This document shows, in pieces, positions 23,726 through 33,540 of a DNA stretch of 45,339 nt (position 1 is its first letter; each line of letters opens with the position of its first letter). Made by a program: the position numbers and the translations under genes. The notes beneath the pieces were generated by a model. The model did no database searches. It worked only from the letters and a program-made list of their open reading frames with translations, and was not told the DNA's origin. This DNA comes from a virus. The stretch is from positions 1-45,339 of IMG/VR virus record IMGVR_UViG_3300017782_000037; one strand, 5' to 3'.

Positions 23726-24643
23726 ATGGCAGTAAACGTAGACATAGTTTATAAAACGGTGTTACTTATTCTTAATAAAGAACAAAGAGGTAACTTATCA
23801 CCAGACGAATTTAATAAAGTTGCAACGCAAGTTCAGTTAGAAATATTTGAAAGCTATTTTGACACTGTAAATCAGCAGCTTAGAAGGCCAGATAATGACA
23901 CTGAATATGGCGATCGAATTAAAAATGTAGACCAAAATATTTCTATTTTTAAAAAATACGGCACTGCTGACTATAATTCCGCAGGCGGATATTTTACTTT
24001 GCCTACAGTTTCGGGAGCTACAGCTGCAGTACAAAATTTTACAGGAGACGGAACAACTTCCCTGTTTACGTTTACATCAATAACGTCTTCTCAATTAGCA
24101 AGCAGTGTAATATCAGTTACTATTAACGGAGTATTAACTACTGCTTATTCAATTAGTGGAGCTAATATAATATTTAACACTATACCTGCGAATAATGATG
24201 CTATAGTCGTTACGGCGACACCTGAGGACTTTTACAGACTAGGTACTGTTATATATAAAGACGAAAAAGAAGCTCAACTGGTGCAGCGAAATGAGATCCT
24301 GTACTTAAATTCTACTCCTATAATAGCACCTACAGAAACTTATCCTGTTTATTTGTATGAAGATAAAAAATTATATCTATATCCAAAAACTATAGCATCG
24401 GATATAACTATTAGCTATTTAAGAAAACCCTTGGATGTAATTTGGAATTTTACAATACCTAATAATCAAAATTACTATCAATACAATCCTACAAATTCTA
24501 CAGATTTTGAATTATCAAAAACAGAACAAACTAATATAATATTAAAAATATTACTTTATTCAGGAATTGTTATTAGGGATCCTTCAGTTATTCAAGTAGC
24601 TACGCAACAAGTCCAACAAGAAGTACAACGTTCAACACTATAA
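23726..24643 (+). CDS. Head-tail connector (ring protein 1-like, crAss type)
   Basis: A 305-residue protein. Residues 17-40 (NKEQRGNLSPDEFN...) match the conserved start of crAss-like ring or neck proteins (NKEQRG followed by a P-E-F-N turn), and the rest is beta-rich with a TGDGTTSLFTFTSI module near 110. The ATG at 23726 follows a proper leader and gives the family-like MAVNVDIVYK; the upstream in-frame ATG at 23690 lies inside the hairpin and is unlikely. It should stack beneath the portal. Confidence 0.65.
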   Translation: MAVNVDIVYKTVLLILNKEQRGNLSPDEFNKVATQVQLEIFESYFDTVNQQLRRPDNDTEYGDRIKNVDQNISIFKKYGTADYNSAGGYFTLPTVSGATAAVQNFTGDGTTSLFTFTSITSSQLASSVISVTINGVLTTAYSISGANIIFNTIPANNDAIVVTATPEDFYRLGTVIYKDEKEAQLVQRNEILYLNSTPIIAPTETYPVYLYEDKKLYLYPKTIASDITISYLRKPLDVIWNFTIPNNQNYYQYNPTNSTDFELSKTEQTNIILKILLYSGIVIRDPSVIQVATQQVQQEVQRSTL

Positions 24644-24646
24644 GAT

Positions 24647-25861
24647 ATGCCTATACCTAATGGCGGTTTAATAACCGAAACTAACGCACAATATTACGCA
24701 GGTTCTCAAAGATTTTTATCTGATGGTACAGGTAGGTTTGTAACAACTTTTAATACAGATTTAATATTTGGATCTTCTGATTCCGAAACTGTAGATTATG
24801 CCTTGAACAATTTTGTTTTATATACAAGTCCTAATAATACGCCAGGATCTTTTTCGGCTTATCTTTTAGATTTTACAGTTGAAGATAATACCATAATAAC
24901 TACAGTACCAATACCAACAAATACCTATGTAGCTGTTCAGCTCAAAGCGATGAACGGTGGAAGTTATGGAAATAGAGAAGCTAGAGGTACAGCTGTTCAA
25001 GAAAATTACGGTGGATATTCTTATACATCTCTTAACAATGTTATAGATGGATTTATCGCTACTTATGTAGGCGAGCATAAACTAATACCCGACGTTAAAA
25101 GAACTGATGTAATATTTCATGCCAAAAGAGGATTGCAAGAGTTTAACTATGACACCTTAAAAAGCATTAAATCACAAGAATTAACTATACCTGTTAGTCT
25201 TAGTGTAATAATACCACAGGACTACGTTAATTACGTTAGCTTAAACTATATTGATTCAATGGGTGTTAAACATAAAATATATCCTGCTAACAATTTAACT
25301 ATTGCGCCTTACGAAGTTCCTTTACAAGATGAAGAGGGAGGCAATCCTATTCAAGATAATTTTGGAGATAATTTAGAGGGCTCTTCTCAAACATTAGAAT
25401 TATGGCGAGCTGCTAATGATAATTTTTTAAGTGGTAATATAAGTGCTGCTGAGTATTCAGATTATGCGGGTTGGCTTACTGGAAATCTTGGTTTTGGAGA
25501 AAGATACGGTAATAACCCACAATATTCTCAAAGAAATGGTTGGTTTAACGTTAATGAAAGAGATGGAACAATTTCTTTTTCATCTAATTTAATAGATAGA
25601 AGAATAGTTTTAGAATATATTTCAGATGGATTAGCTTATGCCTTAGACTCTAGAATACCTAAAATGGCAGAAGATGCATTATATGCTCATATTCTTTATT
25701 CAATATTAGCGTCTAGAATTAATCAACCGGAATATATAATACAAAGATTAAAAAGAGATAGATCTGCAAAGCTAAGAAATGCGAAAATAAGACTATCTAA
25801 TGTTAAACTTGATGAAATAGTGCAGGTAATGAGAGGCAAATCTAAATGGATTAAATCATAA
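24647..25861 (+). CDS. Ring/tail-connector protein 2-like
   Basis: This 404-residue protein has a beta-rich N-terminal domain, IDGFIATYVGEHKLIPDVKR and IPVSLSVIIPQDYVNYVSLN in the centre, and a helical C-terminal region ending VMRGKSKWIKS. The C-terminal RGKSKWIK end and gene position between ring protein 1-like and stabilisation-type genes match crAss-like connector proteins as I know them. It should sit in the portal-tail ring stack. The exact subunit number is not decidable here. Confidence 0.6.
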   Translation: MPIPNGGLITETNAQYYAGSQRFLSDGTGRFVTTFNTDLIFGSSDSETVDYALNNFVLYTSPNNTPGSFSAYLLDFTVEDNTIITTVPIPTNTYVAVQLKAMNGGSYGNREARGTAVQENYGGYSYTSLNNVIDGFIATYVGEHKLIPDVKRTDVIFHAKRGLQEFNYDTLKSIKSQELTIPVSLSVIIPQDYVNYVSLNYIDSMGVKHKIYPANNLTIAPYEVPLQDEEGGNPIQDNFGDNLEGSSQTLELWRAANDNFLSGNISAAEYSDYAGWLTGNLGFGERYGNNPQYSQRNGWFNVNERDGTISFSSNLIDRRIVLEYISDGLAYALDSRIPKMAEDALYAHILYSILASRINQPEYIIQRLKRDRSAKLRNAKIRLSNVKLDEIVQVMRGKSKWIKS

Positions 25862-25865
25862 TTAA

Positions 25866-26357
25866 ATGGCTCAACAAATAAAAAATACGTTTCTAAAGTC
25901 TAAGATGAATAAAGATCTTGACGATAGAATATTACCTAATGGGGAATACAGAGACGCTAGGAATATATCCGTAGGTAGATCTGAAGACGACGACGTAGGC
26001 GCTCTTGAAAATATAATAGGAAATAATTTAATAGCTACTACAAATATAAGTAACGACGTTTCTATTATAGGAATCAAAGAAAACAATGCCACTGATCAAT
26101 TGTTTATTTTTTTAACGGACTATACTGATCCAGATCCGTCTAACCCCACAGATGCTCCTATAGGAACTGAACATTACATATATGTTTATAATAATAAAAC
26201 TCAAGAATATAGAGCGCTTGTTAGAGGAGAATTTTTAAATTTTTCAACAACAAATAATATAATAGGAATAAATTTGATTGAAAACTTATTGTTTTGGACT
26301 GATAATAGAAATCAACCTAGGAAAATCAACATTAACTTAGCTAGCGTAGCTGACTAA
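25866..26357 (+). CDS. Stabilisation-type tail protein, N-terminal piece
   Basis: The 163 residues include NTFLKSKMNKDLDDRILP and continue with NGEYRDARNISVGRSEDDD, a signature start of crAss-like stabilisation (muzzle-type) proteins. The product stops at a TAA (26355) exactly where the family normally continues, and reading beyond it is open in the same frame for the next 1400 codons. Either a real gene split or a single stop codon inside one long gene. The next gene has an ATG only four codons after the stop. Confidence 0.7.
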   Translation: MAQQIKNTFLKSKMNKDLDDRILPNGEYRDARNISVGRSEDDDVGALENIIGNNLIATTNISNDVSIIGIKENNATDQLFIFLTDYTDPDPSNPTDAPIGTEHYIYVYNNKTQEYRALVRGEFLNFSTTNNIIGINLIENLLFWTDNRNQPRKININLASVAD

Positions 26358-26369
26358 TATAATAAAATT

Positions 26370-29300
26370 ATGGGAGGTACAGCAGCCGAAGATTATTACA
26401 CGCAGGAACATCAAATATCTGTAGCCAAATATAGTCCTTATCAAGCAATAAAACTATACAATAGAATAGATATTGAAATTGACGGGTCAAGTACTACTTA
26501 TTTTTCAATTGACGGAGATTTAAAAAGCTCCATAGAACCATTTATTGGGGCTACAGTGGTGTCTTCCGAACAAAGTCCTAGTATAACCGGATTAGATCAT
26601 ATAAAAGTAACGGGAGTTCAATATGTTACACAATTTGACGAAACCAGAGTGGACGTTTCTCCTTCTTTTAATGCTGCCTTAACTCCTAATACTTACGTGT
26701 CCTTAATTTTGTCTACAATGACTAATAAAAAGGACGAGCCTTCTTGGCCAGGTGATCCAGACTTTTTAGAGGATAGATTTGTTAGATTTAGCTATAGGTT
26801 TAAGTACGATGACAACGAGTATTCTTTAATGGCTCCATTTACTCAAATAGCTTTTATACCTAAGCAAAAAGGATACTTTTTAAATGGGGATGAAGACTTA
26901 GCTTATCAATCGACCATTGTTCCTTTTATGGAAAACAACGTTCAGAATATTGGACTAGTAATACCTTTGCCTACTAGCGGAGCTAGAATAGCTAACGATT
27001 ACAAAATAAAAGAAGTAGAAATACTATTTAGAGAAAGTGACGGCGTAGCAGTTAAAGTTTTAGAAAGTATTTCAGCGGGATCAATAGCCGGAGAGAGCGG
27101 TATTAACAACTATTATACTTATGATTATCAGTCTCGCAAACCATATAAAACATTACCGGAAGCTCAAACAACTAGAGTTTATGATAAAGTGCCGGTAAGA
27201 GCTTTTTCTCAAGAAAGTTCAGGAAATAGAATTATATATGGCAACTATAGAGATCAACATACTCCTCCTCCAAATATAAATTATAATTGTAGAATATCTC
27301 AAAAAAGTACTACAGGCAAATACAATAATTGGATAGAATACCCTAATCATTCTGTAAAAAGAAATAGAAATTACCAAGTAGGATTTGTATTAGCTGATAA
27401 ATTTGGCAGACAATCTCCTGTTATATTATCTTCTGTAGATAAAGGAGCCGTTAGTGATGGACAATTTTATTTTGGGTCTACAATATATAGTCCTTACGAC
27501 GATGTAGCTAGCGATACCGACGTTAAAAATTGGTTTGGTGATTCTATAATGGTTTTAGTAAATTCAGAAATAAGCTCTATTAAAAATCTAGCAGCAGGTA
27601 CACCGGGACTTTATGCTGTAAAACAAGATGCAGGGTCTGGTAATGGGGAAGGCTATGCGGTAACTTTATCTGGTAATACTATAAATGGTAATACATACGG
27701 ATTCAGACTTAGTGTTGTCCCCCCTAATGATAATAATAATAATATACCCAGGGTTGGAGATTACCTAAGGGGGGCCTATCAAGACTTTGTTGAAGTTCTG
27801 ACAGTAACAGAAACTAATCCCGCTACAAATCAATGGGAGGCAACCACCGATGGGCAAGTTAACGACGTCTATCTAAGAGCCGACAATTTACCTCCTAATA
27901 CTCCAGATTTAAAATTTGCTTATACTATAAATGATTTAGGATGGTATAGTTATAAAATAGTTGTAAAACAAACACAGCAAGAATATTACAACGTATATCT
28001 GCCTGGAATACTTAATGGTTATCCAGGACAATCAGGAGCACTTAATGGGCCTCAACACCAGGCTAATCCTGGAGGAATTGACAACGGTTTATTCCCTATA
28101 AACGAAACAAACAAAACTGCATTTACAGTTTTATTTAATGATAATATAAATAAAATACCTAGGGATTTAGCTGAAGTAGGTCCAGATGAAAAACAGTATA
28201 GAAGTTCTGTAGTTTTATATGGTAGGGTAACTAATATAATGACCGTAGGCACTTATGATACAGGGACAGGTATTTCTAATTCAGTTCCTTTTAATAGTCA
28301 ATATTACGCTAGAGTAAATTCCGAAGGCAAAACCGCAATTTCGCACACATCGACAGCTATAGCTAGAGCTAAAGAAGTTAATATGGGATTTTCGGATTTA
28401 TCTACAGATAATGATCAATTGTACGATCCTTTAGAAGCATTTAATACAGGTGCTGTTAATGGCAATAAAGTTTTTTATCAAATAGATACAAACCCTTTAA
28501 TATGTAGAATATCTACTCCAGAAAGATCAATAGGCGCTACCGCTTTAAATTTTGTTTTAGAGGAACAAACTCCTCCAACCCCTCCTACCCCCGCGGATAA
28601 TCTAAACAATCCTTTGAACACTTCAAATATGCTACCTTACTTAGCAATATATGAAACTGAACCTATTGAATCTTTATTAGATATTTTTTGGGAAACTACA
28701 AGTGAGGGTTTAATTGTTGATTTAAATGCAGATGTTCTTTCAGGAGGAGGAGGAGCTACATCTTTTATAAATTTAGATTGGGATTTTACGGAGGCAACAT
28801 TAACAAATACTTTTGTAACTCAATTTTTTCAGCCTGTAAATGCTTCTGGACAAGAATTTGCAGTGCCTACCACAGCTCAGTTAATTTCAACAAAAAATGG
28901 AAACAACGAAGTAGTGGATGGATTATTCCAATTACATTCAGGAACAGGGGTTGATGCCGGTAAATACAAAATAAAATATATAGGAGCAACTCCTTTAGTT
29001 TTTGTGGATTCCAGTCGAATTACCGACGTATATTCTTTTGTAATAAGAGTAACAACAGATGATTTAGAGGTTACTGATATAGATGTACCTGGACAAGTAG
29101 CAGGTTTTGGTGCTTTAAAAAATTTAAACCCTACAATAGCAGCTGGAATTCCTGCTACATCTACAACTAGAGAGACTAGAGTAATAATACCAGGTTACAA
29201 TGAGCAAGACAGTCCTTGGCCTACCGCAGACCCTAAAAATGGGACTGCAAGTTCTAGCGACACATTGCAATTAAATTATACAATACAAAATCCTCAGGAT

Positions 29301-30689
29301 TTACCAGATAATTGGGAAATGAATTCTGCTACCGGTGAACTTACTCAAGCAGTACCTGGCGATGTAATTGATGGAGTTACGTTTGGAGGGAATACTTCTG
29401 CTCTTTATAATATTACAATACGCGTGACAGATGCAAATGGAGATTCTAATTTACCTAGTAATGATCCTTATGGAACTTTGTATGTTGAATTTACTACTCC
29501 TATAACTCTTGGATATGCAGTGGTTAACGAGGAAGTGCTTAGCGAAACTTGTGTGGTTGCGCCAACTTTTGGAACTTCCCCAGAATTTATATACACTACT
29601 AATCCGTTTAATAATACTCCACAGATTATAACGGGTTTATGGTATATATCCGCCGGGATTTCTCCAACTGACTTTTATTTAAATATTACAAATGATGATC
29701 CTGTTTTTGATGCTATCATTCCGCCTGGTAATGAGTGGAATAGAATTGGAACAGACTGTCATAAATCAGGAGTTATAGCTATAACTGCAAACCTTAGACA
29801 AGAAAATGAACCAAGTCAAGGCTTAAATCAGTCCAATATTGCAGTAAGAGATATACAATATTACTATAGATACGTTTTTGCTGATGAGACCACTTCTGAT
29901 TGGAATTTTATTCCAAAAGGAGCAGAATATAATAAGTCCGTAGTTCAAACGCCTAACTGGAATGCTCCTCAATTTCTTGCGCCGAACGGACCAACCGGAT
30001 CTCAGAATTCTTGGGCTACTTTGTCTGGACAAATTGGCGGGATAGAGACACATAAAAGTGTTCAAACTTTAAGATGTTTTGATTACTTAGCAGTAACGGA
30101 AAACAGTAATGCCGTAGGAGTCGAATATGTTTTTATAATTAAGGAGTTTAAACAAACAACAGGAGATACAGCTTTGTATCCAGGCATAGGGTGGATTAAT
30201 TGTGCTGATTTACATTATCCAAAATGTGTTCCATGGCAAGGTGTTAATATAGCGCCTGATCAAACATGGGGTGATAATAACGAGTATCAATATTTTAGGT
30301 CTGCTCCTGGAAGCAATAGCGTAAATGAGGAGCCTATGACAACGAATGTTTTGTATGCTGAAACTCCTTATGCAGAATATGTTAATCAATTTTTTACAGA
30401 TACCCAAATGCAAGTTCCTTATGTACCCCCCGCAGAAACCCCTTATATAGGAGTTCAGCTTAACCGTGCGTACGTAGATTTACCAGTAGCGCCTGATAAT
30501 CTTACAGATTGGAAGGGAGTAGATTTATTAGAAGCAACATTCTCATTAGAGTTAGACCAGTCTGGTGTTAGGGTAACAAATCCAGTACAGGAGCGCGTTA
30601 ATACAGGGGCTACTTTTATAAATTATCAAGGCACTGAAACAACTGGTGACCAAAAATCCGGATTTAATAGAATAAAAACACCTGTATAA
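26370..30689 (+). CDS. Stabilisation-type tail protein, central piece, 1439 residues
   Basis: It starts MGGTAAEDYYTQEHQISVAK and the segment QISVAKYSPYQAIKLYNRID continues the domain of the previous piece. Residues up to about 700 are beta-rich with FRYSFRYKFDDNEYSLMAPF-like strands (here FVRFSYRFKYDDNEYSLMAP); about 700-1080 look like inserted Ig-like or cadherin-like beta modules (TVTDANG-type NITIRVTDANGDSN). The end reads GFNRIKTPV, after which the family continues in the next ORF but in another frame. No TM segment. It probably forms part of the tail nozzle. Confidence 0.65.
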   Translation: MGGTAAEDYYTQEHQISVAKYSPYQAIKLYNRIDIEIDGSSTTYFSIDGDLKSSIEPFIGATVVSSEQSPSITGLDHIKVTGVQYVTQFDETRVDVSPSFNAALTPNTYVSLILSTMTNKKDEPSWPGDPDFLEDRFVRFSYRFKYDDNEYSLMAPFTQIAFIPKQKGYFLNGDEDLAYQSTIVPFMENNVQNIGLVIPLPTSGARIANDYKIKEVEILFRESDGVAVKVLESISAGSIAGESGINNYYTYDYQSRKPYKTLPEAQTTRVYDKVPVRAFSQESSGNRIIYGNYRDQHTPPPNINYNCRISQKSTTGKYNNWIEYPNHSVKRNRNYQVGFVLADKFGRQSPVILSSVDKGAVSDGQFYFGSTIYSPYDDVASDTDVKNWFGDSIMVLVNSEISSIKNLAAGTPGLYAVKQDAGSGNGEGYAVTLSGNTINGNTYGFRLSVVPPNDNNNNIPRVGDYLRGAYQDFVEVLTVTETNPATNQWEATTDGQVNDVYLRADNLPPNTPDLKFAYTINDLGWYSYKIVVKQTQQEYYNVYLPGILNGYPGQSGALNGPQHQANPGGIDNGLFPINETNKTAFTVLFNDNINKIPRDLAEVGPDEKQYRSSVVLYGRVTNIMTVGTYDTGTGISNSVPFNSQYYARVNSEGKTAISHTSTAIARAKEVNMGFSDLSTDNDQLYDPLEAFNTGAVNGNKVFYQIDTNPLICRISTPERSIGATALNFVLEEQTPPTPPTPADNLNNPLNTSNMLPYLAIYETEPIESLLDIFWETTSEGLIVDLNADVLSGGGGATSFINLDWDFTEATLTNTFVTQFFQPVNASGQEFAVPTTAQLISTKNGNNEVVDGLFQLHSGTGVDAGKYKIKYIGATPLVFVDSSRITDVYSFVIRVTTDDLEVTDIDVPGQVAGFGALKNLNPTIAAGIPATSTTRETRVIIPGYNEQDSPWPTADPKNGTASSSDTLQLNYTIQNPQDLPDNWEMNSATGELTQAVPGDVIDGVTFGGNTSALYNITIRVTDANGDSNLPSNDPYGTLYVEFTTPITLGYAVVNEEVLSETCVVAPTFGTSPEFIYTTNPFNNTPQIITGLWYISAGISPTDFYLNITNDDPVFDAIIPPGNEWNRIGTDCHKSGVIAITANLRQENEPSQGLNQSNIAVRDIQYYYRYVFADETTSDWNFIPKGAEYNKSVVQTPNWNAPQFLAPNGPTGSQNSWATLSGQIGGIETHKSVQTLRCFDYLAVTENSNAVGVEYVFIIKEFKQTTGDTALYPGIGWINCADLHYPKCVPWQGVNIAPDQTWGDNNEYQYFRSAPGSNSVNEEPMTTNVLYAETPYAEYVNQFFTDTQMQVPYVPPAETPYIGVQLNRAYVDLPVAPDNLTDWKGVDLLEATFSLELDQSGVRVTNPVQERVNTGATFINYQGTETTGDQKSGFNRIKTPV

Positions 30690-30690
30690 A

Positions 30691-32295
30691 ATGGCAGCAA
30701 ATATAGAACTTAAATATTTCAATACATTCTGGTTAAAAAAAATGGAGACTATAACCAAGGTAACCCCGGAAGCAAAAGATCCGGATGGCAATTCATTTGA
30801 AATTGATACAGTTACAGGGGCGGGTATTCAAGTGCTAAATAATATTAGTGGTAATGTTAATTTAACAGAAGGATTTGTCAATGTAGGGCAGGAAGTTACT
30901 ATAAAATATATTAATTTAGGGCTACCTGTTGTTTTTACTAGTTATATAACGGAAATAGTATCTTCATTAATTTTTAAAACTAAGGATACTTTACAGTCTA
31001 TGCCTCCCACGGGGACCCCTATAATATTTGGAAAAATTATAAATTTTGATCAAATACCTCAAGCTTATACCTCTGAACAAGAAAAGGATTGGCTTATAGA
31101 AGAAGCTAGAATAACTGGCGGTTATAATAACACCTCCGTAGATTTTGGAGTAAAAGCTTATATAGTAGAAGATGAACCTCAACAATCACATAAATTTAGT
31201 GGACTAATACATTCAGGCATATTTAACTCTAGAACTGGTTTTAACGCGACTAATCAATTTAGCGTAGGTGAAGACATAACAAGGACTATAGACCCATCTA
31301 ACGGCTCCATACAGCTTTTATACGCGGAAGACACTAACCTTATTATATTTCAAGAAAGTAAAATAAGTAAATCATTAATAGATAAAGATGCTATTTATTC
31401 TGCAGAAGGAAATGCTAGTGTTACTAGCCGTAATTTAGTTATAGGTCAAAATGTTGCTTTTGCAGGAGAATATGGAATAAGCACGGATCCTGAGTCTTTT
31501 GCCGTTAATGGGTATAGAAAATACTTTACAGATAGAGATCAAAATGTAGTGTGTAGGCTATCTATGGATGGAATCACAGTTATATCTAGTTACGGCATGA
31601 CCGATTACTTTAGGGATAAACTTTCTACAGCTATAGGAGATAGAGGCATAAAAGCAGGATGGGATGCTCACAATAAACAATATGTTTTATCCGTAAAGTC
31701 TGAATCAGCTGATGGAAAAACAGTAGAAACAAACACATTGTCCTTTGACGAAACTGTTAAAGGGTGGGTTAGTTTTTATGATTATTCACCTAATAAAATA
31801 ATTAGTTTAAATAATAATTATTTTACTGCTTTTGAAGGAAAATTATATCAGCATTATTTACTAGCGCCTAATACTACTGAAAGAGGTAAATTTTACGGTG
31901 TAGGATATAATTCTAATGTTACACTTGTATTTAACGGAGCGCCATCCACGGTAAAAAACTTTCAAACAATAAACTACGAAGGAGATTCAGGCTGGAGTAT
32001 GTTAAGTTTTATTACTAATACTGACACCTCGCTGCCTATATCTCAAGCAACATTTGCTACTACTCTAGAACAATTGCAAAATTCTTTACTGATAAATAAC
32101 TTTAAGTTAAAAGAAGATAAATACTACGCCGATTTAGTTAATAGTACGCCTTCACAAAACGGAGAAATTGTTTGGGGGTCAAAATCTTCTGGAGTAAAAG
32201 GATTTTATGGAGAAGTAAAAATGGAAATAAATAATCAAAATGCAGGCAAAAAAGAATTATTTGCAGTAAGCACAACTTTTGTGCAATCATCTTAA
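30691..32295 (+). CDS. Stabilisation-type tail protein, C-terminal piece
   Basis: This 534-residue ORF begins MAANIELKYFNTFWLKKME and holds SGLIHSGIFNSRTGFNATNQ, FSVGEDITRTIDPSNGSIQ, LIIFQESKISKSLIDKDAIY and VNGYRKYFTDRDQNVVCRLS, all typical of the C-terminal part of the crAss-like stabilisation protein. It starts one base after the stop of the previous piece in the plus-one frame. Its own ATG with an A-rich TATAAA leader makes independent translation plausible. It likely forms the lower tail shell. Confidence 0.75.
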   Translation: MAANIELKYFNTFWLKKMETITKVTPEAKDPDGNSFEIDTVTGAGIQVLNNISGNVNLTEGFVNVGQEVTIKYINLGLPVVFTSYITEIVSSLIFKTKDTLQSMPPTGTPIIFGKIINFDQIPQAYTSEQEKDWLIEEARITGGYNNTSVDFGVKAYIVEDEPQQSHKFSGLIHSGIFNSRTGFNATNQFSVGEDITRTIDPSNGSIQLLYAEDTNLIIFQESKISKSLIDKDAIYSAEGNASVTSRNLVIGQNVAFAGEYGISTDPESFAVNGYRKYFTDRDQNVVCRLSMDGITVISSYGMTDYFRDKLSTAIGDRGIKAGWDAHNKQYVLSVKSESADGKTVETNTLSFDETVKGWVSFYDYSPNKIISLNNNYFTAFEGKLYQHYLLAPNTTERGKFYGVGYNSNVTLVFNGAPSTVKNFQTINYEGDSGWSMLSFITNTDTSLPISQATFATTLEQLQNSLLINNFKLKEDKYYADLVNSTPSQNGEIVWGSKSSGVKGFYGEVKMEINNQNAGKKELFAVSTTFVQSS

Positions 32296-32305
32296 ATCAA
32301 ATTAA

Positions 32306-32770
32306 ATGAATAATGAATTATCAATTAATTTTATAAAACAGTTAGAAGTATTACAGAATGTGCTTATAGGAAGCAACGAAGAAGGAATATATGGAGATGG
32401 TAAAAATTTAGTTAACAATGAAGAATTTCCAATAACTAATAATTTTACCGATGGCTTATACATGCGCCAAATGAAAATGAAAGCTGATACTATGGTTATA
32501 AGTGCTATACATCATACAAATCATTTTTGGTTTTTATTATCTGGTAAAGTTATAGTGCAAGCTGACAATGAAACTGTAGAACATATAGCTCCATGTTGGT
32601 CGTACTCCTTAAAGGGAACTAAAAGATTAATTAAATGTGTAGAGGATTGTGTTTGGATAAACATAATAGCCAATCCTACGGACACAAGAAATATAGAAGA
32701 GGTAGAGAATAATTTCTTTTCCTTTACAATGGAAGAATATAATAAAAAAGAAAAGTTATGGCAGGAGTAG
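32306..32770 (+). CDS. Cupin-domain protein
   Basis: This 154-residue protein holds a single cupin barrel. Residues 69-81 (HHTNHFWFLLSGK) form the first motif, with His69, His70 and His73 as metal-ligand candidates, and EHIAPCWSYSLKGTKRLI near 92 the second turn. Cupin-like proteins of this kind occur in marine phages of unknown role. It could be an enzyme or a structural fold. Its last 13 bases overlap the next gene. Confidence 0.6.
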   Translation: MNNELSINFIKQLEVLQNVLIGSNEEGIYGDGKNLVNNEEFPITNNFTDGLYMRQMKMKADTMVISAIHHTNHFWFLLSGKVIVQADNETVEHIAPCWSYSLKGTKRLIKCVEDCVWINIIANPTDTRNIEEVENNFFSFTMEEYNKKEKLWQE

Positions 32771-33537
32771 TATTAGCCGCCGGAATAGGAGCGGCAACTA
32801 GTTTAATCGGCGGATTTATTGGAGGCAGAAAGGCTAAAAAAGCAGCAAGGCAAGCTGCACAAGAAAGAGATAGAATAAATGGTGCAATAAGAGCTTTTGA
32901 ACAGAACAGACAGGCTGTTATAAACCCTTATTCCGATGTTAAATCCTTGGCTGGTTTAGCCACAGATCTTAGCGGGGAAATGTCAAATCCCTACGCTGAT
33001 TTAGGCGTAGCTACCAGCGCTGCTGAAATAAAAATGGAGCAAACAGATTTAGCTTTAGCTGCAACTTTAGACAATTTACAAGCGACGGGAGCAAGTGCTG
33101 GTGGAGCAACCGCCTTAGCAAATGCTGCGGCAAAAAGCAAGAAAGACGTAGCTGCTGATATTGAGAAACAAGAAGCACAAAACGAAAAGCTAGCTGCTCA
33201 AGGAGAAGCAGATCTTCAAGCTAAACAAATGGCTGAAAAAGCTAGAATACAAGGAATACAAATATCCGAAGGAGGTAGAGCTCAAATGGCGCAAGCACAA
33301 GGCGAAGCTTTTAAATTTCAAGCTCAAGAAGGAAGAGATCAGGCTAAGCTTGACAGACTGGCGGCTGGGCTTACACAACAAAACGCTAATATAGCTAATG
33401 CTAATGCGGCACAAGCGGCTAACACAGCAGCTATGATAGGCGGTGTTGGTGATATTGCTGGAGCGGTGATTGGAGCTGGAGGATTTAGCGGGAAATCTAA
33501 TGATAATATAGATACAAAAACTGTTAAAACGAATTAA
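32758..33537 (+). CDS. Internal (ejection) virion protein
   Basis: A 259-residue Ala/Gln/Gly-rich protein. The N-terminus is a Gly/Ala-rich, hydrophobic segment with a basic patch (GAATSLIGGFIGGRKAKKAA) and the middle is long amphipathic helix (about 100-210). This looks like internal proteins ejected with the DNA, similar in build to gp7 of P22 or gp14 of T7. The C-terminus again has a hydrophobic Gly/Ala segment (IGGVGDIAGAVIGAGGF). Function is inferred from composition and position. Confidence 0.6.
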   Translation: MAGVVLAAGIGAATSLIGGFIGGRKAKKAARQAAQERDRINGAIRAFEQNRQAVINPYSDVKSLAGLATDLSGEMSNPYADLGVATSAAEIKMEQTDLALAATLDNLQATGASAGGATALANAAAKSKKDVAADIEKQEAQNEKLAAQGEADLQAKQMAEKARIQGIQISEGGRAQMAQAQGEAFKFQAQEGRDQAKLDRLAAGLTQQNANIANANAAQAANTAAMIGGVGDIAGAVIGAGGFSGKSNDNIDTKTVKTN

Positions 33538-33540
33538 AAA

